This document shows, in pieces, positions 36,239 to 48,083 of a stretch of 64,000 nucleotides of DNA. Source of the stretch: Vanilla planifolia (taxonomy: Eukaryota; Streptophyta; Magnoliopsida; Asparagales; Orchidaceae). The stretch spans positions 4,585,569 through 4,649,568 of the forward strand of contig CM043875.1 in the NCBI GenBank assembly GCA_023846275.1, in the 5' to 3' direction. The notes beneath the pieces are model-generated. The model worked only from the letters and a program-made list of their open reading frames with translations, was not told the DNA's origin and ran no database searches. The stretch's first letter is position 1. Each line of letters starts with the position of its first letter. A program made the translations under genes and the position numbers.

Positions 36239-37330
36239 AGAGAAGAAGAAGAAGCAGCCCAAGAAATAAAAGAAAGATGGCTTAGCATTATGGGCTACTC
36301 AACCCTTATCTGATGATCACTCATACAACAATGAGGTAGAACAAATTTCTAAAAGCATAATCAAAACTTTTAACAAGATGGTTATAGGAACTTCTAAAAA
36401 GAAGAAAGTGAGAAACTACTAGGAGAAAAAATAAAGAAAGGTTAAGGCATGATGCCATGAATGCAACTAACTAGGGCACTATTATCCCAATTGTCCTAAG
36501 TTGGTGGAGAGGAGAAATAGGAAGAAGAAAGACTTTAAGAAGAAGAAGGCCATGGTTGCCACTTGGAGCTTTGGAACCATCTTTTACATCTTCAAGAGGA
36601 TAGAGAAATGAAGAGGAGAAGAATTCATTGTGTCTCTCAATTAAGAACATTGCATCCTTAGGTAGTGAGAAAATTGAAGAAGAAGAAATTATATCTCATA
36701 GTGCATTATCAATCATCCAAGAGTGAAGTTGATGAGGTAAGCAAACACTCCTGTAAAGAATTAAAAGTAATTTATTTGAATTGAAGCATACTTTTAAAGT
36801 TCTTTCATAGAAATATACAAATTTGAAGTAACATAGTAAATAGCTTGGGCTTTGTATAAACTTGAATGAAAAGAAGACAATTGTTTTACTTGATTTGCAA
36901 AAAAACTAAGGTTGAACTTGCCCAAAATCATTTATTTGAATGCAAAAGAAAATATTTTTTGTCAATTAAAAAGTTACCTTCAAATTTTGTTGTATTACAT
37001 CGTGTGAATAAAAATATTGCTTTTCAAAATACCAAATCCATGAATGTTAAAGAAATGGCATATTTACAAAGATTATAGAATTATATTAAATGCCAAATAT
37101 AGGTGATATTTGGATTGAAAAGTAAAATAATAATGCACCTAATAGAGTTGAAACATGGGTGTAAGTTTGTCAGACCCAAAGTTATTTGGGTTTCTAAACC
37201 TAAGTTTTAAATATTATTAATATATATATATGCATACTTTCCTTTTTTTAAGTAGAAAAGGGGAGAAATTCTTTTGAAAGCATGTTGATTAACTATTATA
37301 TTTATATGTTTTAAACCTAATTTTTATTAC
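36239..37330 (+). pseudogene. Copia-like gag of element A, second part
   Basis: This continues the gag broken at 27475: a Glu-rich stretch, AAQEIKERW, then in another frame LALWATQPLSDDHSYNN. A CCHC knuckle lies at 36453-36494 (CHEC-N-stop-LG-H-YYPN-C, one internal TAA), followed by PKLVERRNRKKKDFKKKK and AMVATW. At about 37145-37205 comes HGCKFVRPKVIWVSKPKF, the P-K-x-I-W-V-P-K type motif found just before protease in large plant copia elements. No protease, integrase or RT follows; LTR sequence begins about 200-300 bp later. Confidence 0.65.
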
Positions 37331-37529
37331 AAAATATTGTATACATTAAGATAAGGAAAGCAAAATAAGTGTGCCAATTATTTTTTTATAAAAAATTGTA
37401 TTTTTATGCAACAGGCTTTTTTTAATTAACTAGTGATATTTGTCTACATATGTAACATGTAATTCCTTTTGTAGAATTCGAAAAGTGGCATTTTTAAAAA
37501 AATTTACCTCTTTGTCCTTCAGGTTTATT
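37331..37529. other. Short AT-rich spacer before the 3' LTR of element A
   Basis: No pol sequence is recognisable between the end of gag and the LTR match. Confidence 0.4.
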
Positions 37530-38350
37530 TTTCAAAATAATTCTCTTACTTTTACTAATACTTTTGTAGGTGTTTTGGAACATATATTTCAAAAATGAAT
37601 AAATATACTCAATTAGAGAAGCTTAATTTTGACTAAAGATCTTCATAGTAGTGTTTGGTGAGAATGTAATTGATATTAAACATAAAACTTGAGTAAAAAG
37701 GAGAAGAATATTTTTTAGAATCATTATTATTTATTTTAGAATGTAAAACTTGTAACAATTTTTATGAGTAACAAGGACAATGTTAAGGTATTGAGTGTGA
37801 ATGATAAAAACTTTTGAAACCATCCTTTCACTTATATAGATTTAGTTAAGGCATGTATTCAAAAAAAAATTTATCTCTTTAATAGTTTCCTTATCAAAGC
37901 ATAAAATAATATATTGAATTCACAAAACATGTTCAAAATAATAAAAATGCAACATATTGAAAATATGAAAATTTGACTAAATCATATCATCTTGTAGCCA
38001 CATTGTATAGTCCAATTATGTTATCTACCCAATTATGAAAAAACTCTAAGATATTTATATAGTAAATTAATATTTAACATATAATATAATTTATAAAAAT
38101 TGCAAGGTCATATAGTATTATCCCTATATCATATAACAGGATTAACATGAATTAGTAAGGATCATACAACACTATTGATAGATCATACGATACAATTAGT
38201 AGAAAATTGATTAGATCGTACATTACTATCCTTGGATTGTATGGTCTTATTAGTTAGTTATATTTTATTAATGACTAATTTGATTAGATTTTCGAGAAAG
38301 TTGATTATAGTTGTTAGAGATTTATTAGAGGTGATTGGAGTTATTAGAGT
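37530..38350 (+). repeat. 3' LTR of element A, first part
   Basis: Collinear with 25545-26310: ACTTTTACTAATA, AAAAATGAATAAA, GAGAAGAATATTTTT, ATTTATTTTAGAATGTAA and, near the end, GTTATTAGAG. The match stops near 38350 and resumes at about 41262. Confidence 0.55.
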
Positions 38351-38697
38351 CATGTAACAAGAGAAGAGATTGAATTATGAGATGAAATAAAATAATTATT
38401 TAGGTTAAATAAAATAAAAATAATAAAAAGGACTTTAAATAAAGAGAAAATAAAGTTAAGAGGATAAACAAAACAGTAAGAATTTACTCATTAAAATAAA
38501 CCCAAGAGAAAGCCATAAAGCTAAATCAAATACTCAAGCCATCAAAAATATATCTTATTTAGTCACTGCCAATTCATCATTTATCCATTTATGAGAGGTC
38601 ATTTAAATAAGATAATACAAGTTTTTAATACAAAATAAGCTTTCAACTTTCTTCTTGAAGACTTTTATGCCTATATAATTCTTTGATATAAAGGTAT
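38351..38697. other. Insert of unknown origin within the 3' LTR of element A (left piece)
   Basis: AT-rich sequence absent from the 25.5-kb LTR; it continues at 40863-41261 on the other side of the solo LTR. It may be an older insertion of about 750 bp or a divergent LTR segment. A TCATG word at each edge (38352, 41251) is too short to prove a duplication. Confidence 0.35.
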
Positions 38698-38702
38698 ATT
38701 TA
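38698..38702 (+). repeat. Target-site duplication ATTTA (left of solo LTR)
   Basis: Same 5 bp at 40858-40862. Confidence 0.9.
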
Positions 38703-40857
38703 TGTCAAGCCCCCACCTAAACCAGTACCACTATATAACAAAGTTATCATCAGAGTCGCGAGATACAACGTCTAAGTGAGGACAATGAAGAAAACCCAAG
38801 GTGAAGACCCGACAGTGAGACAAATACCAACTCAAAATCCAAATTATATATATATAAAGACATGTTTTTAAACATTTAATCACACCAAAACTTTCCCTCT
38901 CACACATCTCTTGGAAATGACTCTTCTGTAGCACCACCTTTCCTATCTCTCGATGCAGTGGTTTCATGACCTGTGATGTAAGCACTAAATGAGATTTTAT
39001 ACATCTCAGTAGATAAATCCACATAGTTAACCAAGTAAATAAAAAGACATAATAAAATACCATAAACAATAAAGATGAATCATGTGCATCAAGCTAAAAC
39101 CATATCATATGTCATATATATAAGGTAATGCCAAATGAAAACCATAAAGAAATACCAGTTCCTTATATAGTGTGTTATTATTGGGACCAATTCCCTTTGA
39201 CGCATTATCCTCTGGATCCAATCATCATCATGACCTCCAGCCGGCATCCAACCAAGCACATAACACTAGGCAGATATCTGATCCGAAGATTGATACCCTG
39301 CGATCCAACACGCTGAGCCTAGGCCACCAGGCAGGTATGGTACCATACCCTACGATCCAACACGCTGAGCCTGGTGTAAATCATCATGGAGTCATAGCAC
39401 ATAACACTAGGCAGATATCTGATCTGAAGATCGATACCCTGCGATCCCACACGCTGAGCCTAGTGGTGAGGATAATGTTCTCTGGGAATCCATTTTTTTA
39501 CTACCATTTCCAATCATACTTTTAAACAATTATGCCATATCAAAGACCTTTCTTTACATATTGTTTCTTTCTTTTGATTTCATTATCATACCATGTTATT
39601 TCTTTGTTTCAGTTTTCATGCAAATGCATAAGTAATCCATACCATAGTGTTTCTTCTTTTTTATGCCATAAACAACATATGTAACAATCAATTATCATAC
39701 CAATTCATAAGTAACAACAAAAACATCATGTTTTCCTTTACCATATGCAACAATTAAAACACAATGTGATAGTAAGAAAATCATGTAAAACATACAATAT
39801 TGTGCTACATCACAGGGTTAGGAAATTTATCTACCTGGATTTGTCGTACTAAATTTTCTTGCCCACTTCTAATTTTTTTTCTTGATGTCTTACAAGACCA
39901 TGGTCACAAATTAAAATATGTTCATTAACCAAAAGTACTTTCTGAAAAGCTTTCCCAAACAAACCCCCAAAATAAATCCAATAATCAGTTTACGAGGGCG
40001 CTGGACCGGCCGCGCCCGACGCTAGATCACGCGCGCCCAGCGCTGGACCGCTCACACTCGGCGCTGGACCGCGCGCTCTCAGCGCTGGACCGCGCGCTCT
40101 CGGGGCTTTGACCACCGGCGCTCGGCAGCCTGGTTCAGCAGCGTACACGGTCCAAAGGCGTAGATCGGTTTTTCGCTTGCTCTCTCTCTCTCTCTCTCCT
40201 GTACGTCCTGCGAAACCGAAATATTTCGCCGGCGAACTCTAAATCTCTTGGGCCTCTTGCCGGCCAATTGACCACCACTCACCGGAAAAAAAACTTATAC
40301 AACCCGACGACAAAACAAACAAAATTCTCACCTTCGTCGGTCGTCGTCGTCGCGTGCCGAAAATCCCGAAAATCCTCGCCGACCGTCGCTGTCGAGTGCC
40401 AAAACTCACGAAATCCTCATCAGATGCTACTGTAGCGTGCCGAAACTTCGTTAAGCTAACAACTGCTCTCAGAAATCTCGCCGTTGCACTCTGACAACCT
40501 CCCCGCAGCCGTGTTCTTTGCAGAAATGTTTTTTTTTTCAAAACGCACCCTGCTCCGACTTTTATAACGTGGTCGAAAGCGTCCGACCGCCATGAACCAC
40601 ATTTTTGCATAAAAGCCCTTCTAAATTCGGTATTTTCAAATATATCCTCCGCCAAATCGAATTTGAACTAAGCCGACATTTCAAAATTACAAATCTATCC
40701 TCCACGTTACAAATTTATTCTAAATTTTTAAAAATTCATAATTTATTCATTAGAGCTCCAAAAATTACAAATTAAACATCGTTGGATTCGTCTCAAAAAG
40801 CTCTTTCTTTTTTAAAAAAATACAATGAATAAAATAAAGGAAACTAAGGCTGTTACA
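38703..40857 (-). mobile_element. Solo LTR of the same Tekay family, reverse orientation
   Basis: It begins TGTCAAGCCCCCACC and ends GGCTGTTACA, the reverse complement of the Tekay LTR ends, and has collinear internal blocks: the reversed hairpin triplet (39264-39465), degraded GCGCTGGACC repeats (about 39990-40110) and the GTTTATAAAAG/TCGACC region. It is 2155 bp long against 2262 bp and clearly diverged. Direct ATTTA copies and the absence of internal element sequence show unequal recombination between two LTRs after an older insertion. Confidence 0.95.
40182..40198. repeat. Short (CT)n run in the solo LTR
   Basis: CT dinucleotide run in place of the GAGAGAGAGG of the full-length copy; a small expansion specific to this copy. 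Confidence 0.8.
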
Positions 40858-40862
40858 ATTTA
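40858..40862 (+). repeat. Target-site duplication ATTTA (right of solo LTR)
   Basis: Matches 38698-38702. Confidence 0.9.
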
Positions 40863-41261
40863 CACCTATTTTTTGAAGATTTTTGCTCAAATTTTTAAAT
40901 ATTTTGGATAGTTTTATTAATGCATCATGTATCATCTATCATAAGTCACTTGTCATATGACACCTATAATTACTTTGACTTCATATCTCTAGTTACCTAA
41001 CTGTTTAGAAACTTTATTTTAGATTAAAAAAAGAAGTTAAGTTAATATATTTTATTATTACTTAATTTATTCCTTCTTCATTAGCTCATCATTAGCTCCT
41101 TTGGGCCATGACTAGCTCTCTTTATCATAGTTCATGTGATGGGTTTGCGATAAATATTTTTATGCAATTTAAGCCAATATTTTACTTGCTTTTATTTACT
41201 TCATGATCTTTATGTTTATGTTTAATTAATTGTTCTTATTTTACATCATGAAGACATTCTC
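40863..41261. other. Insert of unknown origin within the 3' LTR of element A (right piece)
   Basis: This continues the sequence left of the solo LTR. No coding potential is seen. Confidence 0.35.
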
Positions 41262-41740
41262 AAAACTTTATGAATATCCTCCAAACAATAAGAAAATGAT
41301 CAATCACAAATCTTTCAGGAGTGCTTATACCTGATGATCATCATATATATTAGAGAGATTGGGAGAAAAGTAAAGTCATAGTTGTAGGTTTCATTCCTCA
41401 TCATTTCTCATCTTCTATCTAAGACATTTCGTTGAGATATGATAAAAATCATTATTATATTATTTTACAACATTTTTAGTGTGCGTCTTAATGTTGTATT
41501 AAGTTATAGAACCATTGTACTTGAGCTTGACTTTGTATCTTTTGTCCCCTTATTGAAAGTTTTCTCTTTCATCTATGCTTCATATTTTGGTCATTTTCAA
41601 GGGCCATTTGGCTCAATGTTATTGACTCCTTTGGACCGATGTTTAATAAGGTCCTTTGGCCTGATGTTTGTAAGGTCTTTTGATTTGGTGTAGGGTTTTG
41701 CCTACTTAGTTTTGTCTACTTGGTCTTCTTCTTTGATTTG
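41262..41740 (+). repeat. 3' LTR of element A, second part
   Basis: Collinear with 26320-26830: TTCTCAAAACTTTA, GATCATCATATA-ATTAGAGA, then GTCATTTTCAAGGG, TCCTTTGG and TAAGGTC-TTTGGCCTGATG phrases. Confidence 0.55.
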
Positions 41741-41744
41741 TGAG

Positions 41745-42400
41745 GGATTGGAGTTAGGAATTTAGAAAAATAAAATTAAAAATCAAAACTTTAGAATTTT
41801 AATGTATTCTTAAAACTTTAGATCTAAATAACCTTGAAATTTTTGTTGACCAATTTTATATGATTCCCTTGGATGAGTTTAACTCGCCATTCAATTTTCT
41901 AATTTTTGTAAATTATTTAATATTCTCAATAGTTTTTTATATAAAAATTTATATAATAATTATTTTTTATTTTCTTTGAAATTATTTAATTATTTTTTTA
42001 CAAAAGTTGCACTTCTTTTTCTTATTAAGATAATTTCATATTGACCATTTTTATAAATTCTATATCTAAGTCTAATTTTATAATTTTTTAAGATATTTTA
42101 GATATTTTTTGCAATACTTTTTGGAACAAAACAAGTTTATATGTTAAATTATTATTTATTTTATGTTGTTTCGAAATTTTTTATTTTATATCCTAGACAT
42201 CTCAATTTTTTACACATTTGATATTGTCGAGTTTCTAATAAATCATACTCTTGTTTTGATAATTCATATCCTTCCTTTTGATGTTGATAATGTATGATTT
42301 TTCAAAAAGTTAAATTAATTTCCTAAAATTTAAAATAGCATAAAATTAATTGGAAAAATCATTTTCATACCTTTGAGATGCTACATGAATAGAGTTTGTT
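41745..42400 (-). repeat. LTR fragment of family C (5' portion)
   Basis: It shares word order with 51190-51797, for example TATGATTCCCTTGGATGAGTTT versus TGTGATTCTCCTTTATGAGTTT, and ends (plus strand) in TTTGAGATGCTACA, that is TGTAGCATCTCAAA on the minus strand, like TGTATAACATCTCAAA at 51797. Confidence 0.4.
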
Positions 42401-42769
42401 AATTTGACCCTCACATAAAATCTTAAGACTAGCTCACAATTTTCCCATCCATCATGTCAGTTTCTATCTTGCCTTTGTGTTGCCTTGAGGAACTCACTAT
42501 GAGAATAGTGTTGTTAGGGTGAGGCACTTAGTAGACTAAGGTTTTTATGAATTGAATCCTAGTCTACTTTTACTTGTGGGTTTTTGTCTGGTTAGCATCA
42601 ATAGCAATGGGGGTCAAGAAAGAGAGGAGAAATCGAGGGAAGTGAGGGTTTAGGAGAGAAAAAGAGGGCATTTGAGGAGAGAGAAAATTAAAAAAATATG
42701 ACAAAGCAAAAGGAAAGAAGGAAAAATGCAAAACAAGAATGTTCTATCGTTGTAGAAATTTAGTAAGCT

Positions 42770-43260
42770 TTTTTTCCTGTTTTATTTGCATTTTAGAGTT
42801 TAGAGTTTATAAGACTATAGAAGTCAAAATATAATCATAGAAGTTACGAAATGTCGTAATAAAAATAATAGAGTTAGTGCATAAAATTCACGAGAGAATT
42901 ATGATGAATATTTTATGTATGATTGCATGACAAAGAAGAGAAATGATAGAGAGTTGAATTCAAAACTTTTTTTATTTCAAGGTAAGCATGTGGAACTTTA
43001 ACATATGAATATACTTTTTGTATTGCTAGATGATAAAAATACCCTTTTGTAAGTATATTGAAGCATTTATATATGTATATGCTTGATTTTGCAAAATATT
43101 GTTGAGTGGTAACATTACCTAGATTATTATGATGTTAACTAGCTATACTGTTTCGCATGTTGTACTTATTTTTTTGTATTTTATGGTACGCATCGTCTGC
43201 TTATGTTGATCTATTGAGTAGGTACTTAATAGCATGTGAATTGCTAAAGACTTATGTAAT
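42770..43260 (+). repeat. LTR of decayed gypsy element B, first part
   Basis: Collinear with 55060-55435: GATGAATATTTTATGTATGATTG-type phrase, TATGCTTGAT, then GAGTAGGTACTTAATAGCATGTGAA versus TTAGGTACCTATTAGCATGTGAA. The match stops at ACTTATGTAAT (43260) and resumes at 48084. Confidence 0.45.
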
Positions 43261-43419
43261 GTACATTTTTTAAAGCTACTCATTTTATTCATTTTGAAAC
43301 ATTTTTCTTCCTTTTTCATCAAAATAAATTCTTTATGTTTTTAATTTTTTTTATTTTGGAAATCTTTCTCTCTTACTTTATAGTTAATAAATAATCACAT
43401 AAAAGAAAGCTTAGTTTCC

Positions 43420-44240
43420 CTTTCCAAAGACAAGGTTCATGCAAAACAATTATCATAATCAAAATTAAATGTGCGATACTATTCAAACCATACTAACAAT
43501 ATTTGCTGTCACAACAACTTCAAATACATCATATATGCTATAATTTGATACATAATGCAAAGTTATAACTTCCCATAGCTCCCTTAGAATCTCATGATAT
43601 ATATCTTCATTTTCTTGAAATTATTAGACCATAAAATAGACTAAACTAATTGACAATGATTCAATGAGCAAAAATTATATATTAGTAGTATAAAATATTA
43701 CATATTTAGGGTTACAATATATATTTGGTCCAAATCATATCATATGATGTATAAAATAACAAAGTTAGCCAAATAAAATATACATAGTAATAGAATGCTC
43801 TCACCTTGTTAAATTGATCTTTTAAAAACTCATTTAAAATTCTTTTGGCCTTCTTTCTAAATTTTTCTTTTTAATTCAAAATTGAATCTTTAAATTCAAT
43901 CCTTTCTTTATTTACTCTTTTATTTCCATTTGAGTTTAGTTTCTAGAAAAAAGACAAAAGTATTTTTGAAACATTTGGGCTCCACGTTTAGACCATTCTT
44001 CAAAATATGATATCCCATAACATTGGTTTCTCATGTTTCACCTTTAGATCATTCTTTGGAATGAGATTCAGTTATTTAAAAACATAATGATTTTTCTTTT
44101 TTTTAATTAAAGAACCATGTTGTTTCAACTAAACTTTGTTTTATCTTTCTTTAATTTCCTTTTTGTGATCTTTATAAAAACCAATTTCATACTTATTTTT
44201 AATAGGATACCATTTTCACTTTCTCACAAATCCTTAAAAT
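43420..44240 (-). repeat. LTR fragment of family C (3' portion)
   Basis: Matches 24.7-25.5 kb and, more weakly, 50.0-50.4 kb; see the AAATCATATCATATGATGTATAA phrase near 43732. Confidence 0.4.
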
Positions 44241-44376
44241 TTGGTTCCACATATCATACTTTAAATGAGTATAATGTAGTAAAACAAATTTAATATATTA
44301 TGTTTGTACAACCATAAATGAAAGAATCTAATTCTCAATACATAGTAATCAATTATAACATGTGAAACACATATCA

Positions 44377-44456
44377 CCAAAAGATATATATATCAGTTAT
44401 TTTAAACACATAGTAATCAATATATATATATATATATACATATATACATACGCACA

Positions 44457-44501
<45 letters not shown>

Positions 44502-44520
44502 GTATACATATACACACACA
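44377..44520. repeat. Compound (TA)n/(CA)n microsatellite
   Basis: TA runs around 44381-44391 and 44420-44447 and CA runs around 44450-44520, with a long CA stretch at 44463-44498. Confidence 0.95.
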
Positions 44521-46229
44521 AAAATAATCTTGATATTGAAAATCCTCTTTTTCTTATTGAGAAAGAAGTAAAAATAGGTTTTATTTTGTTCATAAAAATA
44601 AATATTTTATTCCAAGTTTTATAAAAAGTTTAAACATTTCTTTCAATAGAATTAAAAAAATAAATTATAGATATTCAAGTTAGATTAACTAACATAATAA
44701 CTTAATATTATAATAAGAATCTACTATATTATCACTATAAAATAGTAAAGTGGAAATCTCAAGGCTATGTCATCCTCTCCTTTAATTATCTTATAATGTT
44801 TCATGATGTGCTTCAATTCATCTATAATTATTGTATCCAATAAATGGCTATGCCTATTGATAGAAGCTAAGAGAACAAAGTTTATGTACTAATTGTATAA
44901 AGCATTAAAAGTTAGAGACAACCACATGTGAGGATCAATAATCGAATATATGAAAATAGTAAAATTTAGTGATATAACAAAAAGAAAGATATTTAGACAT
45001 CTTTAATATGTTTTAAATTAATTATGATCTTTTAATTCATTATTCTAGTTATCTCCCTTATTTACTTATTTGCATACATAATCCATAGAATTTCACATTA
45101 CTTTTAATTCTAACTTTCATCATTTGGAACAAAACTATGAATATGTTAAACTAACTTCGTGAATCCTTTATGCCTTTTCTTATGCTTTATCCATCAGGAT
45201 CAAAAAATATTTTAACCCAATTAGAATAATTCTTTTAAGGCTATCATAGGGCTTTACCCACTACAAACACATGGTGAATTTAGAGAACATCATTAGCAAG
45301 CTCTTCTAAGGGCTATACTCAGTATAAGATGTCTGTAAAACATATATAACCTTTGTCTTTTTTCCTTTAAATTATATAATCAAATGGGTGAGTAGCAAGT
45401 GTCAGCAAAATATGGCAACTGATAATAACAACAGCCCAAAAAACTTATTTTTAAGTTATTCTGACCAAATTTTATATTGATTGAACTACAAAACTATTAT
45501 AAAGATGTCTCGATAAAGCTAGACATATTCAAAAAGCTTCAAAGTGACATTCAATTGACTCAAAATAATGTGTAAATGTAAATGAATTGATAAAAAAATA
45601 AAATATACAATAGATAAAGGTTGACAATAATTGACTCATAATGACAATGATAGTGGAGACCAATAAGAAGTAGATGAGCCAATCTTGGCATGGCTCAAAG
45701 TTTGAATAAGATTGTTATAACTCTAACTAAAACTTCTACGTGATATATAGGATATTGTTATGTCACATAAGTAATAAGATAAGAAATTTCCTTTATTATA
45801 TGATAAATTTTCATCCAAAAAAGAAGAAATTATAAAGGATTGATAGTGGTTACTATAACATTTTGAATAATATTGTCCCAAGTTAAGAAAGCAAAGACGT
45901 GGATCCAAAAGATGTGCTCAAAGGATTAATAGATTAGTAGCCCTAAGGATAACAATTGCTAGCAACAAGTTAACAAATATTTAACCTTTCTGAGGTGGGG
46001 ATTACATTTTGATAAATGTACCAAAGAAAGGCTCCTACCCTTGGCTATACTTTGATTTTCTAAACCTAAGCATTGGTTTAGTTATGTTTGTTTTTTAGTT
46101 GAAGAAAATTGACATATAATCTAGAGTTCACAATTTTTGTAGAATCAAAAGAAGTCTAGTAAAGAGTATCACTAGCACTTGGTATAGTTCATAAAGTGTG
46201 AGAAATTTGATCAAGCATTTCTTGTCCAA
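44521..46229. other. AT-rich DNA, no gene seen
   Basis: Possibly the continuation of the L1 fragment on the minus strand (45700-46230), but no motif could be confirmed there. Confidence 0.3.
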
Positions 46230-46840
46230 AGAAGAGTTAAAGTTGTTTGAGGTTCTAGTCAGCATTGGGTTTGGTCATGAAATCCAATGGAATTTTTGGG
46301 TTAATGTTAATGTATGTAGGCCAAGAGTTAAGGACAGTATGCCTTATCTAGTTGTCGATAAGAATGCTACATGAGTTTCCATTGTCAATGAGCCAAAGAG
46401 TGTTATCAAGGTTAAGGGAACCAACTAAGCATACAAGTTTCCAAACAGGAGAATCACCTAGCCTAAATTTAAAGATGTTACATCTAATACCGCATTTAGC
46501 TTGGATAATATTAACCTAAAGATTAGAGTCATAAGTTAGGAATTATTGAAGTGCTTACTAATAAGGACAAGTTGACAAGGTAGGAGTTTTTAGATACCAA
46601 GCCCTCCAAGATCCTTGAGTCATGCTATAGTGTCTCAATCCACATAATTTAAAGACTTCCTCAAGTGAGATCCACTCCAAACAAATGTTTTGATAGATCA
46701 CTTTATTTCATAAAAAACATTTAACAGGAATCATCATAAGACTCATGAAGTACATGGGAATACTTATAAACATAAGATTTACCAAAGTTCTATTCTGTTA
46801 GTAAGGGATAGGGACTTGATAGCCCAATTGAAAATTTTGT
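46230..46840 (-). pseudogene. LINE/L1 ORF2 fragment (end of RT and downstream region)
   Basis: Reading the minus strand from 46840, PMYFMSLMMIPVKCF-like and DLGGLGI-like pieces of the RT C-terminal part are followed by a clean stretch: KCGIRCNIFKFRLGDSPVWK, then NLDNTLWLIDNGNSCSILIDN, then a stop where Trp is expected. This order is characteristic of plant L1 elements. ORF2 encodes an endonuclease/reverse transcriptase; only this eroded piece remains. No poly(A) end was located. Confidence 0.7.
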
Positions 46841-46859
46841 CAAATTTTTCCAATTGTAT

Positions 46860-47520
46860 TAGTTGGCCAAATTTCATTTTTTTGTGTCAATTAGTATTTT
46901 TATAAAAAAAGTTAACTTAAAATACTTATAAAATTATATTATTACATTCTTCCTTAAAAGATTTTAAATTTTTTTAATTCAATATCTATAGCACAGCCTT
47001 TTTGAATTAGGAATTTTTTATTAATATTATATTTATAAGTTATATGTCTTGGTAAAAATTTATAATTTTTTAGATTTATTTAACATTTTTATAAATTTTT
47101 AGAAATTTTCTAAGCTTGTAAATAAATCGTATTAATCTTCGATCTTTTGTTTTGTCACTTAAGTAATTTTGATTTTCATTAACTTGGTGTCATTAATTTC
47201 TAAATAATATATATTTTTCATTTCTCAATTAAACTCCTTTTAAAGTTGTTTTACCCTTTTTTAATGGTGTATTATTTTTTGGAGAATTATAAAAAATCTT
47301 AAAATTCTCAAAAAAATTGCCAAAAATTTAGATAACTCATAATAATTATAAAATTAAATTTTTATTATAATTGGGATTCTACATCTTCTTTCTTCTAATA
47401 ACATAACTAATAAACTTTACAATCATGAATCTTTTTTTTTTTATTTTAAACATCCATAATTAAAAATTCTCAAAATGCTATTTAATTAATTGTCCACATT
47501 TTTGGGATATTACATCATAT
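46860..47520 (-). repeat. LTR fragment of family C (5' portion)
   Basis: It aligns with 51360-51797: AACTTGGTGTCA-TAA-TTCTAAATAAT, TTTAACATTTTTA and AAAATACTTATAAAA. On the minus strand it starts TGTAATATCCCAAAAATG, a typical LTR start. Confidence 0.45.
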
Positions 47521-48083
47521 TCACATTGAGATAATTATATATTGAGTATTTTTATAACCTTTATAAGTCAACTGAGTTTCAAAATTCTTTTACTCCATTT
47601 AATATTTATTATAATTTGTAGCACATATCCATTATATAGTTTAAATCATGCTTAAAGTATTGTAAATTTTTTTATCTTTATTTTATATATAGAGATTTCA
47701 ATTCTACTATTCTAATATCATTGCTTTCCTAATCTTTAGTATTACTTTTGAGGCGATCTTCCTTCTTTTAAGTGTCAGATCCCTTTTGGTGATGCATGAT
47801 TTTTGTGAAAAAAATAATAAGTCTCCAAAAAATTGATGATTATTATAAAATATGAGAATTCAAGAAGAATGAATGGATTGCAACTACATTTCTCTCAAGA
47901 GGGTTGAAGAAAGAATAATCAATTTATATAGTTACTTATTTTTTTAGATGATTATAATTTTTTCTTCAACCTTAGGATATCTTATCAATCCTTTGGTCAT
48001 TATTTTTCATCAATTTATGCCCAACAATTCTAAATTTTAAAATTAATTATTTAAATATCTCTCTCACATTTGAAATGTTAAAA
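47521..48083. other. AT-rich DNA, no gene seen
   Basis: Lies between a family C fragment and the resumed element B LTR. Confidence 0.3.
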
